Shown here piece after piece: positions 1 to 7,731 of a DNA stretch of 12,727 nucleotides. The notes under the pieces are model-generated. The model did no database searches, was not told the DNA's origin, and saw nothing but the letters and a program-made list of their open reading frames with translations. Source of the stretch: Singulisphaera sp. GP187 (GTDB taxonomy: Bacteria; Pseudomonadota; Gammaproteobacteria; Burkholderiales; Burkholderiaceae_C); contig CALPYQ020000014.1 of NCBI GenBank assembly GCA_943327965.2, positions 1 through 12,727 of the forward strand, read 5' to 3'. Positions within the stretch are counted from its first letter, which is position 1, and each line of letters starts with the position of its first letter. The position numbers were made by a program, and so were the translations under genes.

Positions 1-18
1 TTGACGCCGATCAGTCAT
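1..18 (-). CDS. Start of an unidentified gene cut by the left window edge
   Basis: Reading leftward from an ATG at 16-18, the six codons in the window give MTDRRQ with no stop. A strong Shine-Dalgarno sequence (AGGAG, 25-29) sits six bases upstream of the ATG, very like the one in front of the TRAP binding-protein gene at 4440. The gene follows garD by about 50 bases in the same direction, so it is probably the next member of the leftward catabolic operon. Six residues do not identify a family. From context it could be a missing pathway step such as tartronate semialdehyde reductase, a dehydrogenase or another dehydratase, but nothing visible selects among these. Confidence 0.5.
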
Positions 19-67
19 AAGAGTCTCCTAGTTTTCATCCAAGTTATCGTTTGAAGGTTTCAAGGTT

Positions 68-1645
68 TTAGGTAATGGGCGCAGGGTTGAATAAAACCAA
101 GGCATTGTGAAGCTTCCAATGCTCTGCCCATGTTTGACGACCACTGGCCACTTCTATCAACAATTTAAACAGTTCCCAGCCACCTTCTTCAATGGAGATC
201 TCGCCGTCAGCAACTCGGCCGGCGTTCAGATCCATTAAGTCGTGCCAACGCTGTGCCAATTCTGTGCGTGTTGCAAGCTTGACGACAGGGCAAGCTTGCA
301 AGCCATAAGGGGTGCCACGGCCCGTTGTAAAAACATGCAGGTTCATACCAGCCGCCAATTGCAAGGTACCGCAAATGAAATCACTGGCGGGCGTTGCCGC
401 AAAGACCAAGCCCTTTTGATGAGCTTGAAGTTTTTCGCCTGGCGCCAACACATGCTGGATGGGCATTGAACCACTCTTGACGATCGAGCCCATGGCTTTC
501 TCAACAATGTTGGACAATCCGCCGGCCTTGTTTCCGGGTGTGGTGTTGGCGCTTCTATCAGCTTGGCCGCGTTCTAAGTATTGGTCATACCAAGACAACT
601 CACGGACAATACTTTGCGCCACTTCGGTATTGGCTGCACGGTGGGTCAGTTGGGCCACAGCGTCTCTTACTTCTGTGTTCTCGCTGAACATGACCGTCGC
701 GCCAGCACGGACCAACAAATCGGTGGCGTAACCAACAATGGGGTTGGCCGTGACGCCAGAGAATGCATCGCTGCCACCACACTGCACGCCAACTACCAAT
801 TCGCTGACTGGAACCGTTTCTCGCTGCCTAGCGTTCAAGCGTTGCAAATGCGGCTTGGCACTTTCGACAATGTGCTGAATCATGCTCATAAAACCCACAT
901 GCTGTTCGTCTTGCAAGCAAACGGTATGTGGGCCATCGCTCTCGGTTTGCGAGGGCATTAATGGAAAACTTCCCGGTGGCAACAAGCGAAGAGGCGGTAA
1001 CTTTTCGCAGCCCAAGCTGACCACCAAAACTTCATTGCCAAAATTAGGATTGAGGCTGATGTTGCGCAGGGTGCGAATGGGGATGATGGCGTCGGGCGCA
1101 TCAATGGCCACACCACAACCGTAAGCGTGTTCTATGCCCACCACATCATCAACATTGGGGTACAAGGGCAACAATTCTTGTTTGATTTTTTGAACTGCCA
1201 AATCGACAACGCCCGCCACACATTGAACGGTGGTGGTGACGGCCAAGATGTTGCGCGTACCTACTGATCCATCGGGGTTGCGATAGCCCTCAAAGCTAAA
1301 GTCATTGAGCGCTTGGGCCACAGGAACTTTGGCAGTGGCCATGGGCAAATTGTCAAAGTTGCGCGCAGCGGGCATTTCAAGCAAGCGCTCATGCACCCAA
1401 CTGCCGGCCTCGATGTTTTGTTTGGCAACGCCAATGCTGACGTTGTAACGCATAACAGATTGACCGGCCGCAATGTTGACCAGGGCTACTTTGTGACCTT
1501 GGGGCACAGCATTGACCAAAGTGACCACAGATGCACTGCGATGTTTGCGAACCTGCGCGCCCGCTTTCAATCCACCCGTTGTGACCACAATGGCGACGTT
1601 GTCGTCATCGTGCATGGCGATGACGGGGTACACAATCGCATTCAT
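68..1645 (-). CDS. garD: Galactarate dehydratase (UxaA/GarD family)
   Basis: This 525-residue cytoplasmic enzyme should dehydrate galactarate (meso-galactaric acid) to 5-keto-4-deoxy-D-glucarate. Length and sequence track E. coli GarD (523 residues) end to end as I recall it. An N-terminal SAF-like domain (about 8-90, with HDDDNVA at 12-18) is followed by the UxaA-type dehydratase domain. Conserved blocks are [13 protein letters not shown] (118-130), [10 protein letters not shown] (173-182), GLGCEKL-like SLGCEKL (210-216) and [10 protein letters not shown] (288-297); H173, C177, C213 and C289 are candidate metal or active-site residues. The C-terminus ends in FNPAPIT, as in GarD. Altronate dehydratase UxaA is the main alternative, but the match along the whole length and the neighbouring gudD and garL favour galactarate. 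It starts at ATG 1645, 22 bases after the TRAP large-permease stop, without a strong ribosome site. Confidence 0.93.
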   Translation of the reverse strand: MNAIVYPVIAMHDDDNVAIVVTTGGLKAGAQVRKHRSASVVTLVNAVPQGHKVALVNIAAGQSVMRYNVSIGVAKQNIEAGSWVHERLLEMPAARNFDNLPMATAKVPVAQALNDFSFEGYRNPDGSVGTRNILAVTTTVQCVAGVVDLAVQKIKQELLPLYPNVDDVVGIEHAYGCGVAIDAPDAIIPIRTLRNISLNPNFGNEVLVVSLGCEKLPPLRLLPPGSFPLMPSQTESDGPHTVCLQDEQHVGFMSMIQHIVESAKPHLQRLNARQRETVPVSELVVGVQCGGSDAFSGVTANPIVGYATDLLVRAGATVMFSENTEVRDAVAQLTHRAANTEVAQSIVRELSWYDQYLERGQADRSANTTPGNKAGGLSNIVEKAMGSIVKSGSMPIQHVLAPGEKLQAHQKGLVFAATPASDFICGTLQLAAGMNLHVFTTGRGTPYGLQACPVVKLATRTELAQRWHDLMDLNAGRVADGEISIEEGGWELFKLLIEVASGRQTWAEHWKLHNALVLFNPAPIT

Positions 1646-1667
1646 ATCAAATCATCACTTCAAATCA

Positions 1668-2957
1668 TTACTTAAAGGTTTGCGGCAACCACAGTGAAAA
1701 TGCGGGGACATAGGTAACGGCAATGAGTGTCATGCCCAGTGCACCATAGAAAGGCGCAATGGTCCGCATGACCTGCCCCACTGATATTTGTCCAATGGCA
1801 CACCCCACAAACTGAACCGTGCCGACAGGGGGAGTGTTAAGCCCCAGCGCACAATTGATGAGCATCAAAATACCAAACTGCAAAGGGTCCATGCCAAACT
1901 GCATGGCGATGGGCAAGAAAATGGGCGTGCAGATGAGGATGGTGGCCGCCATGTCCAAAAATGTTCCCAAGATGAACAGCAACACATTGATCATGAGGAA
2001 AATGACCCAGGGTTGGTCACTGACCAACTTCATCATTTCGCCTGTTTTTTGCGGCACTTCATACAAAGCCATGAAGTATCCAAACGCCGCAGAAATGCCA
2101 ATGAGCAACAAAACGACACCGGTGGTTTTACATGCCTTGGCACAAGCCTTCAGAAAGTTGGCCCAAGTTAAAGACCGGTAGACAACCGCTGTGACAAACA
2201 AGGCCCATGCCACAGCAATCGACGCAGATTCAGTGGCGGTAAAAGCGCCCGACAAAATACCGCCCAAAATAATGACCACCACAAAGAGCCCTGGTAAGGC
2301 CGCCAAGAAAGCCATCAAGACCACCGACCAACCTGGAAAGTTGCCGTGTGTAGGGTAGCCGCGTTTGACCGCAACGTAGTAGGCTGCGGCCAAGTTGCAG
2401 ATCGTCAAAATAACAGCTGGAATGAGACCCGCCAAGATCAAGCCCAAAATACTGACTGAAGCAATGCCTGAGGTGGCCAGGGTAAAAATAATCAAGTTGT
2501 GAGAGGTGGGCATGATGGCCCCCACCAAAGAAGCGTGGGTTGTGACATTGACAGCGTAGTCTGCGTCGTAGCCCTCTTTTTTCATCAGTGGAATCATGAC
2601 GGAGCCAATGGCAGAAACATCAGCCAAGGGCGAGCCCGCAACGCCACCAAAAATGGTACAGCCCAACACATTGCTCATACCAAGTCCGCCGCGAACATGG
2701 CCGACCAAGCTGTTGGCAAATTTAACAATGCGATCGGCGATGCCCCCGTAAAGCATCAGTTCGCCTGCAAAGACAAAAAATGGAATGGCTAAAAACGAAA
2801 ACACCTGCATGCCACCGACCATTTTTTGAAATACAACGGCAACCGGTAAACCAGCCACCAAAATAGTGACGACAGAGGACAAGCCAATGGCAAATGCCAC
2901 CGGTACGCCCAAGATGAGCAGCAATGTAAAACTAAGACCGAGTACCGTTAATTCCAT
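1668..2957 (-). CDS. TRAP transporter large permease (DctM type)
   Basis: This 429-residue inner-membrane protein is the ion-coupled translocating subunit of a tripartite TRAP transporter. It is hydrophobic throughout, with about a dozen membrane segments, normal for DctM. Family marks include IFGGVAGSPLADVSAIGS (about 102-119), the IMPTSHNLI stretch (148-156), and near the C-terminus GTFLDMAATILICTPIFLPI followed by LGLNTPPVGTVQF. The ATG at 2957 lies inside the end of the small-permease gene (10-base overlap) and has GGAG five bases upstream, so the two are translationally coupled. Its place between a uronate-type binding protein and garD suggests import of a hexuronate or aldarate. The membrane subunit itself does not reveal the substrate. 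Confidence 0.95.
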   Translation of the reverse strand: MELTVLGLSFTLLLILGVPVAFAIGLSSVVTILVAGLPVAVVFQKMVGGMQVFSFLAIPFFVFAGELMLYGGIADRIVKFANSLVGHVRGGLGMSNVLGCTIFGGVAGSPLADVSAIGSVMIPLMKKEGYDADYAVNVTTHASLVGAIMPTSHNLIIFTLATSGIASVSILGLILAGLIPAVILTICNLAAAYYVAVKRGYPTHGNFPGWSVVLMAFLAALPGLFVVVIILGGILSGAFTATESASIAVAWALFVTAVVYRSLTWANFLKACAKACKTTGVVLLLIGISAAFGYFMALYEVPQKTGEMMKLVSDQPWVIFLMINVLLFILGTFLDMAATILICTPIFLPIAMQFGMDPLQFGILMLINCALGLNTPPVGTVQFVGCAIGQISVGQVMRTIAPFYGALGMTLIAVTYVPAFSLWLPQTFK

Positions 2958-3436
2958 GATGGCTCCACAACTTCACCGCGAAGCAAGGCGACGATATGCT
3001 CGATAGAGAAAATAAAAATCAGTGCGCCCGCAATGATGACGGGCACATAGTCAATGCCATCCGGTACAGGCAACATGGGCTTCTTTTCTTGCCACTTGGC
3101 ACTGGCCCACATCCAACCACTTTGCACCATCAAAAAACCAAAGACGGCAACCAAACTGTGAATGACCAACTCAAGACGAACTCGCCACTTTTCTGGCAAT
3201 AGAACAATGAGCGACTCCATGCCAATGTGGCCTGCGTCTCGAACACCCACACCCAAGCCAAAGGCCGTGACAAATAAAACGATGAGCATGGCCAAGGCCT
3301 CAGCCCATGTGGGAGTGTCGTTCAAAACATAGCGCCCGAAAACCTGCCATTGGACGCACAACACCACCGACAACAATCCTACAACTGCCAGCACCAGGCT
3401 GATTTTTGACAAGGCGGCACAAAACTTAGTGAACAT
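2948..3436 (-). CDS. TRAP transporter small permease (DctQ type)
   Basis: This 162-residue integral membrane protein is the small, four-helix subunit of the TRAP transporter and pairs with the DctM protein downstream. Membrane segments lie at about 12-31, 46-64, 87-110 and 129-152. The family motif FGRYVLN (33-39) followed by a tryptophan and acidic residue (W44, E46) is present. I chose ATG 3436 because GAAGG stands eight bases before it. A TTG at 3451, five codons upstream in the same frame, is a possible alternative and would give 167 residues. The stop (TAA, 2948-2950) falls within the DctM gene. It follows the binding-protein gene after a short gap, as in most TRAP operons. Confidence 0.9.
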   Translation of the reverse strand: MFTKFCAALSKISLVLAVVGLLSVVLCVQWQVFGRYVLNDTPTWAEALAMLIVLFVTAFGLGVGVRDAGHIGMESLIVLLPEKWRVRLELVIHSLVAVFGFLMVQSGWMWASAKWQEKKPMLPVPDGIDYVPVIIAGALIFIFSIEHIVALLRGEVVEPSWN

Positions 3437-3474
3437 AAAAAATGCCTTCAAATTTCAACCTGGTGGTCTGAGCT

Positions 3475-4440
3475 TTACTTGGTGTCTTGAATTGTTTTAA
3501 CCAAGCGCTTCATGTCGGGTGTTGTCATGAATTTGTCGTACACGGGACCCATCACAGCTTGGAAAGATCTTTTGTCGACTTCAACAATTTCAGCACCTGC
3601 AGCTTTGACATTGGCCAAAGATTTGGCCTCTTGCTCGTCCCATTTTTTACGTTGGAAAGCAACTGACTCTTTGGCAGCAGCACGGATCATGTCTTGATCG
3701 GCTTTGGGCAATTTGTCCCACACCACTTTGGACATGACCAACATCTCTGGGGCCATGGAGTGTTCTGTGCGTGAATAAACCTTGACCGCCTCAACGTGCT
3801 TGGCGGTGTCAAAAGAAGGGATGTTGTTTTCGGCGGCATCAATCAAACCTGTTTTGAGGCCTGTGTAAACCTCACCGTAGGGCATGGGCGTGGCATTGGC
3901 GCCCATGGCACCCACCAAAGCAACCCACAAATCAGATTGCTGAACACGAATCTTCAAGCCCTTGGCATCGGCCACAGTTTTGATGGGCTTCTTGGCATAA
4001 ATAGAGCGCGCGCCAGAGTCATAGAAGGCCAAGCCCACAAAACCAAACGCCTCGCAGCTTTTCAGGATTTCCTCGCCAGCAGGACCGTCCAAAGACTTGC
4101 GCATGTGGGTGACCGAGGAGAACAAGAAAGGCATGGTGGGGACTTGCGTCAATGGACAAATGCCATTCATGGGGCCCACATTGACACGGGTAAAGTCCAG
4201 TGCGCCAATTTTGACTTGGTCGATGGTTTCTTTTTCTTGACCCAATGCCGCTTTGTTAAACACCTTGATTTTGTGTTTGCCACCGCTCATTTTTTCGAGC
4301 ACTTCGCTCATGTGCTTGACCGCCACAACAGTGGGGTAATCATCGGCATTGTGTGTATCGGCTGAGCGGAATTCAGCGGCATTGACCGCGAACGACAAGC
4401 CAGCCATGGCCAAGGCAGAGATGAGGGCTTTAAATTTCAT
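3475..4440 (-). CDS. TRAP transporter periplasmic binding protein (DctP type), probable sugar-acid binder
   Basis: This 321-residue secreted protein captures the substrate in the periplasm and hands it to the DctQ/DctM permease. A Sec signal peptide covers residues 1-21: basic MKFK, a hydrophobic core, and a VNA cleavage site before AEF. The DctP fold is clear from [18 protein letters not shown] (66-83), [13 protein letters not shown] (141-153), GLKIRVQ (161-167) with R165, the family's carboxylate-anchoring arginine, and the [13 protein letters not shown] region (198-210) with N205. ATG 4440 is the start because AGGAGA lies four bases before it and the signal peptide begins there; the frame stays open for 51 further codons upstream but lacks these signals. 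Neighbouring udh, garD and gudD suggest glucuronate, galacturonate or an aldarate as ligand. That specificity is inferred. Confidence 0.93.
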   Translation of the reverse strand: MKFKALISALAMAGLSFAVNAAEFRSADTHNADDYPTVVAVKHMSEVLEKMSGGKHKIKVFNKAALGQEKETIDQVKIGALDFTRVNVGPMNGICPLTQVPTMPFLFSSVTHMRKSLDGPAGEEILKSCEAFGFVGLAFYDSGARSIYAKKPIKTVADAKGLKIRVQQSDLWVALVGAMGANATPMPYGEVYTGLKTGLIDAAENNIPSFDTAKHVEAVKVYSRTEHSMAPEMLVMSKVVWDKLPKADQDMIRAAAKESVAFQRKKWDEQEAKSLANVKAAGAEIVEVDKRSFQAVMGPVYDKFMTTPDMKRLVKTIQDTK

Positions 4441-4444
4441 GATG

Positions 4445-4450
4445 TCTCCT
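4445..4450 (-). promoter_or_regulatory. Ribosome binding site that fixes the dctP start
   Basis: On the minus strand this reads AGGAGA, four bases before the ATG at 4440. It supports that start over the in-frame upstream codons (to 4593), which would overlap the lactonase gene and bury the signal peptide. Confidence 0.8.
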
Positions 4451-4495
4451 AAGTTTGACGAAGTGTGTGGATGAAACACGGTTGAAAAAACGAAA

Positions 4496-5395
4496 TCACA
4501 ATGTTGCAGGAAAACGAGAAAAAACAGGCTCTGGCAAACCCCTATGCTGAACTTCTGCACAGACAACCTGCCCGCTTTGCCCAAGTACATCAAGGGCTTT
4601 GTTGGCTGGCACGATAGAGGTCACAAACAAGGTTTGCAAATTGGCGCCCCCAAATGCACACATGGCGGGTTTGGGAAATGGCACAGTGACTGATTCCGTG
4701 CATTTGCCTGATGCATCAAAGCAATGAACCTGGCCGGCATCGTTACCGCAAATCCAATAGTTGCCTTGTGCATCCATGGCCGCGCCATCGGGCCGTCCAG
4801 GCAAATCAGTCATGTCGACAAACAAGCTTCTTTCGCCCAATTGACCTGAGACTAAGTCAATTGAGCAGCGCCAAATTTTTTGCGCTTTGGGGTGGGAGTC
4901 TGAGAAATAGAGGGTTTTGCGATCAGGACTAAAGGCCAAACCATTGGGCGTGTACATGTTAGACATATGCGGGCCCGTGAGACCTCTTTCGTCTAGACAA
5001 TACAAACCGCCAGCGTTGTCGGCCAAACTCATGTCCATGACCATGGTGCCAATCCACATTCGCCCTGATGGATCGCAACGACCATCGTTGAAACGCATGC
5101 CGGGTTTGGGGTGTTGAATGCGCGCCAAAATTTGAATGTCGTAAGCCCCTTCGGCCCTAAGACTTAACAGTGCAACACTTGTTTCCATGGCAGCCACAAT
5201 TTGCCTGTCAGCCGTCAAGGCAATGCAGGCAACTCTCTCTGGCAAATGCCAGCTTTGTCGTTCTTGAGACAAAGATTGGCAATGGATGGCTTGAGATTCA
5301 ATGTCGACCCACCACAAACACGAACCCTCTGCGTCCCAGACGGGCGATTCACCGACTTGGTCAGGTTGGTGAGAAAAGGTTTGAAAGAAGGTCAT
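4496..5395 (-). CDS. SMP-30/gluconolactonase family lactonase, probable aldarolactonase
   Basis: This 299-residue cytoplasmic protein (no signal peptide) is a six-bladed propeller of the SMP-30/regucalcin/gluconolactonase family, which hydrolyses sugar lactones with a bound divalent metal. The metal ligands known for the family are in place: E16 (GESPVW), N151 (YTPNGLAFS) and D203 (RPDGAAMD). R101 and N103 (RFNDG) match the sugar-binding positions of regucalcin. It is the first gene of the leftward operon, 55 bases before dctP. Since Udh, encoded in the opposite operon, releases glucaro- or galactarolactone, the likely job here is opening that lactone to glucarate or galactarate rather than gluconolactone hydrolysis; this is inferred from context. 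The ATG at 5395 has no clear Shine-Dalgarno sequence. L-arabinonolactonase and xylonolactonase are family alternatives. Confidence 0.9.
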   Translation of the reverse strand: MTFFQTFSHQPDQVGESPVWDAEGSCLWWVDIESQAIHCQSLSQERQSWHLPERVACIALTADRQIVAAMETSVALLSLRAEGAYDIQILARIQHPKPGMRFNDGRCDPSGRMWIGTMVMDMSLADNAGGLYCLDERGLTGPHMSNMYTPNGLAFSPDRKTLYFSDSHPKAQKIWRCSIDLVSGQLGERSLFVDMTDLPGRPDGAAMDAQGNYWICGNDAGQVHCFDASGKCTESVTVPFPKPAMCAFGGANLQTLFVTSIVPANKALDVLGQSGQVVCAEVQHRGLPEPVFSRFPATL

Positions 5396-5456
5396 GAAAA
5401 AAATAAGCGCAAATTCAAAAGGCTTCTGTTACATTTCAAAAAACTTCGAAAAGAAC

Positions 5457-5473
5457 AAGTTGTCGTACAACTT
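5457..5473. promoter_or_regulatory. Predicted operator for the divergent FadR-type regulator (perfect inverted repeat)
   Basis: AAGTTGT-CGT-ACAACTT is a perfect 7-bp inverted repeat around a three-base centre. Its core TTGTCGTACAA (5460-5470) fits TNGTNNNACNA, the known binding pattern of the FadR subfamily of GntR regulators. It lies in the 122-base gap between the divergent lactonase and regulator genes, 62 bases from one start codon (5395) and 45 from the other (5518), so one bound protein could control both directions. Clear -35/-10 boxes were not found in this gap on either strand. Confidence 0.75.
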
Positions 5474-5517
5474 AAATTATCCAAGGCTTAGTCAATTTCG
5501 AACCTAGTATTTACCCC

Positions 5518-6255
5518 ATGAACGCCAACGCACCAACCATTGAAGAACCCCGCAAAACAAAAAGTTTGGCGATGCAATTGGTTGAAAAAATGACCCTTCA
5601 AATTCGCGCGGGCCAACTCAAGGCGGGGCAAAAACTGCCCACTGAAGCTGAAATCATGAAGGTTTTCGGCGTCAGTCGAACGGTGGTTCGAGAGGCCATC
5701 TCAAGATTGCAAGCTTCTTTTTTGGTAGAAACGCGGCACGGCATTGGGACCTTTGTACTACCCCAAGACAGCACGCCCTCGTTTCGAATCAGCGCCCACC
5801 AATTGGGTACGCTGCGCGAAGTCATTGCGCTGCTTGAGTTTCGCATTAGCATAGAGACAGAAGCGGCCGCTCTCGCTGCTCAGAGGAGAAGCATCGAAAA
5901 TATTGCTGAGCTTCGCAAAGCCATGGACGCTTTTGGCAAAGCCATCAACGAAGGTCGCGATGCGGTTCAAGCCGACTTCCTATTTCATCAAGAGATTGCT
6001 CGCTCAACCCAAAATAAGCATTTTCAAGAGCTGATGCATTCCTTGGGGACAGGTGCCATTCCCAGAGGACGCCTGGAAAACCCCTTGCCCGTAACGCCTG
6101 AGCGTTTAGCTTATTTGCGCCGTGTCCATGAAGAGCACGAAAGTATTTTGAACGCCATCTCAGCGCAAGACCCAGAAGCGGCTCGCGCGGCCATGCGCAC
6201 CCATTTGTCAAACAGCCGCGACCGCCTTAAGAAAAGCGAAAGCGCTGCGCAGTGA
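5518..6255 (+). CDS. GntR family regulator, FadR/FCD subfamily
   Basis: This 245-residue transcription factor has an N-terminal winged helix (about 14-80: LKAGQKLPTEAEIMKVFGVS, then RTVVREAISRL, then the wing HGIGTFV) and a C-terminal FCD ligand domain (about 98-235). The FCD metal ligands appear intact: D153 and H157 (ADFLFHQEIA), H207 (EEHESIL) and H229 (RTHL). Such proteins usually repress sugar-acid catabolism genes until an intermediate binds. It is divergent from the lactonase/TRAP/garD operon and directly upstream of gudD, and the gap to the lactonase gene holds a matching palindromic operator. The likely effector is a pathway compound such as 5-keto-4-deoxyglucarate, an aldarate or a uronate (inference). 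No Shine-Dalgarno sequence precedes the ATG. Individual specificity cannot be assigned, so no gene symbol is given. Confidence 0.93.
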   Translation: MNANAPTIEEPRKTKSLAMQLVEKMTLQIRAGQLKAGQKLPTEAEIMKVFGVSRTVVREAISRLQASFLVETRHGIGTFVLPQDSTPSFRISAHQLGTLREVIALLEFRISIETEAAALAAQRRSIENIAELRKAMDAFGKAINEGRDAVQADFLFHQEIARSTQNKHFQELMHSLGTGAIPRGRLENPLPVTPERLAYLRRVHEEHESILNAISAQDPEAARAAMRTHLSNSRDRLKKSESAAQ

Positions 6256-6264
6256 GCGCACCTT

Positions 6265-6280
6265 AAAACCTAGGGTTTTT
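6265..6280 (+). terminator. Possible weak intrinsic terminator after the GntR gene
   Basis: AAAACC-TAG-GGTTTT can form a 6-bp stem with a three-base loop ending in a short run of T, ten bases after the regulator's stop codon. The stem is mostly A-T, so any termination would be weak. The presence of a separate putative promoter just downstream makes partial termination plausible. Confidence 0.3.
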
Positions 6281-6296
6281 CCAGTATCCGTGCATT

Positions 6297-6324
6297 TTGA
6301 TTAAGTTGTACGATCTCTTATGTT
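6297..6324 (+). promoter_or_regulatory. Putative gudD promoter
   Basis: TTGATT (6297-6302) and TATGTT (6319-6324), separated by 16 bases, each match the sigma-70 boxes at four of six positions. They lie about 50 bases before gudD. The whole spacer is occupied by the second operator-like site, an arrangement suited to repression. The boxes alone are weak evidence. Confidence 0.4.
6303..6319. promoter_or_regulatory. Second, degenerate copy of the GntR operator in front of gudD
   Basis: AAGTTGTACGATCTCTT matches the minus-strand reading of the 5457-5473 operator (AAGTTGTACGACAACTT) at 14 of 17 positions. Including two flanking bases, the block TTAAGTTGTACGA is identical in both sites (6301-6313 here; 5463-5475 on the minus strand there). 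The left half-site is perfect and the right one is degraded. It probably lets the same regulator act on gudD-garL-udh-kdgK. Confidence 0.55.
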
Positions 6325-6375
6325 TGAAGCTTTATGGTTGCTTTTTGCCGTTTCAATGCCTAACTTTCGATTTTC

Positions 6376-7704
6376 ATGAACACCACACCCACCCTCAAAA
6401 AACTGCAAGTGATCCCTGTGGCGGGTCGAGACGGCATGCTGCTGAATTTGAGTGGCGCACACGGTCCTTTTTTTACCCGCAATTTGGTCATCCTGACAGA
6501 CTCCAGTGGCAACACCGGCATTGGCGAAGTACCAGGTGGCGAAAAAATTCGCCAAACCATCGAAGATGCCAGGCCTTGGTTAGAAGGCCAAAGCATTGGG
6601 CAATACAAAAATCTTCTGAACGCTTTGCAACAAAATTTTGCAGACCGTGATGCAGGGGGGCGGGGCAATCAAACATTTGATTTGCGCATTGCCATTCATG
6701 CCGTCACTGCCCTTGAAAGCGCCCTGCTCGACTTGCTAGGACAGCACTTGGGCGTACCCGTTGCAGCGCTGTTAGGTGAAGGCCAACAAAGAAGCAGCGT
6801 TCAGGTCTTGGGCTATTTGTTTTATTTGGCCGATCGCAACAAAACAGACCTGCCCTACATCAGCGAACCTCATGCAGACAACGACTGGCAGCGCTTGCGG
6901 CACGAAGAAGCCCTCACACCAGAGGGCATTGTGCGTTTGGCCAAAGCCGCACAAGATCGATACGGCTTTCAAGACTTCAAGCTCAAGGGCGGCGTGTTGC
7001 GTGGCGAAGAAGAAGTAGAAGCCATCGTTGCGTTGCATGAAAACTTTCCAGACGCGCGCATTACGTTGGATCCAAATGGTGGGTGGCTACTCAAAGATGC
7101 CGTCCGTTTGTTGCGCGATCACAGAAACACAATGGCTTATGCAGAAGATCCATGTGGTGCAGAAGGCGTTTACTCGGGCCGCGAAGTGATGTCTGAATTT
7201 AAACGCGCCACAGGACTGCCAACGGCCACCAACATGGTGGCCACTGACTGGCGTGAAATGGCGCACAGCATTCAGCTCCAGTCGGTTGACATTCCATTGG
7301 CCGACCCCCATTTCTGGACCCTTCAAGGCTCCGTCAGGGTGGCCCAGCTTTGCCAGATGTACAACCTCACTTGGGGCTCACATTCCAACAACCACTTTGA
7401 TGTGTCTTTGGCGATGTTTACACATTGCGCAGCCGCAGCACCGGGCAAAGTAACGGCCATTGACACCCACTGGATTTGGCAAGATGGCCAATACCTGACC
7501 CAAGAGCCCTTGCAAATCAAGGACGGCATGATTCAAGTTCCCACTGCACCTGGATTGGGCGTCAAGCTCAACATGCCAGCAGTTGAAGCCGCTCATCAAC
7601 TCTATTTGCAGCATGGCCTAGGTGCTCGCAACGATGCCATGGCCATGCAATACCTGATGCCTGGTTGGACCTTCAATCCCAAAATGCCAGCCTTGGTTCG
7701 CTGA
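6376..7704 (+). CDS. gudD: Glucarate dehydratase (enolase superfamily)
   Basis: This 442-residue cytoplasmic Mg-dependent enzyme dehydrates D-glucarate (and epimeric L-idarate) to 5-keto-4-deoxy-D-glucarate. It matches E. coli GudD along its full length as I recall it, offset by three residues. The catalytic set is complete: the KxK motif K202/K204 (FKLKGG), metal ligands D232, E263 and N286, and the H336/D310 dyad (WGSHSNNH and PLADPHF). The N-terminal capping domain carries PFFTRN and the [10 protein letters not shown] loop (88-97). The end [12 protein letters not shown] also resembles GudD. It opens the four-gene run gudD-garL-udh-kdgK and has its own putative promoter and operator. The start ATG has no visible Shine-Dalgarno sequence; the family-like alignment begins shortly after it. 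GudX-like inactive paralogs are unlikely because every catalytic residue is kept. Confidence 0.95.
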   Translation: MNTTPTLKKLQVIPVAGRDGMLLNLSGAHGPFFTRNLVILTDSSGNTGIGEVPGGEKIRQTIEDARPWLEGQSIGQYKNLLNALQQNFADRDAGGRGNQTFDLRIAIHAVTALESALLDLLGQHLGVPVAALLGEGQQRSSVQVLGYLFYLADRNKTDLPYISEPHADNDWQRLRHEEALTPEGIVRLAKAAQDRYGFQDFKLKGGVLRGEEEVEAIVALHENFPDARITLDPNGGWLLKDAVRLLRDHRNTMAYAEDPCGAEGVYSGREVMSEFKRATGLPTATNMVATDWREMAHSIQLQSVDIPLADPHFWTLQGSVRVAQLCQMYNLTWGSHSNNHFDVSLAMFTHCAAAAPGKVTAIDTHWIWQDGQYLTQEPLQIKDGMIQVPTAPGLGVKLNMPAVEAAHQLYLQHGLGARNDAMAMQYLMPGWTFNPKMPALVR

Positions 7705-7731
7705 GCTTTTTAACCTTACTTTCATTGAGCT

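Noticed and set aside
581..961. 126-codon open frame antisense to garD
   Set aside because: No family resemblance, and garD is intact on the other strand.
2958..2985. AAGTTGT sequence near the end of the dctQ gene as a third GntR operator
   Set aside because: Only one half-site inside a coding region, without the second arm; a chance match is likely.
3437..3451. TTG start five codons upstream for the small TRAP permease
   Set aside because: A rarer start codon; ATG 3436 has GAAGG at suitable spacing. It cannot be fully excluded.
3796..4365. 189-codon open frame on the plus strand, antisense to the TRAP binding protein
   Set aside because: It lies wholly opposite a well-supported gene, has no recognisable domain and no ribosome site; it reflects the codon bias of the true gene.
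4441..4593. N-terminal extension of the TRAP binding protein by 51 in-frame codons
   Set aside because: It overlaps the lactonase gene, shows no family resemblance, and would hide a clear signal peptide whose own ATG has an AGGAGA ribosome site.
5396..5517. Sigma-70 promoters for the divergent lactonase and gntR genes
   Set aside because: Both strands were scanned for paired -35 and -10 boxes; only poorly spaced or weak matches were found, so none is annotated although promoters must lie here.
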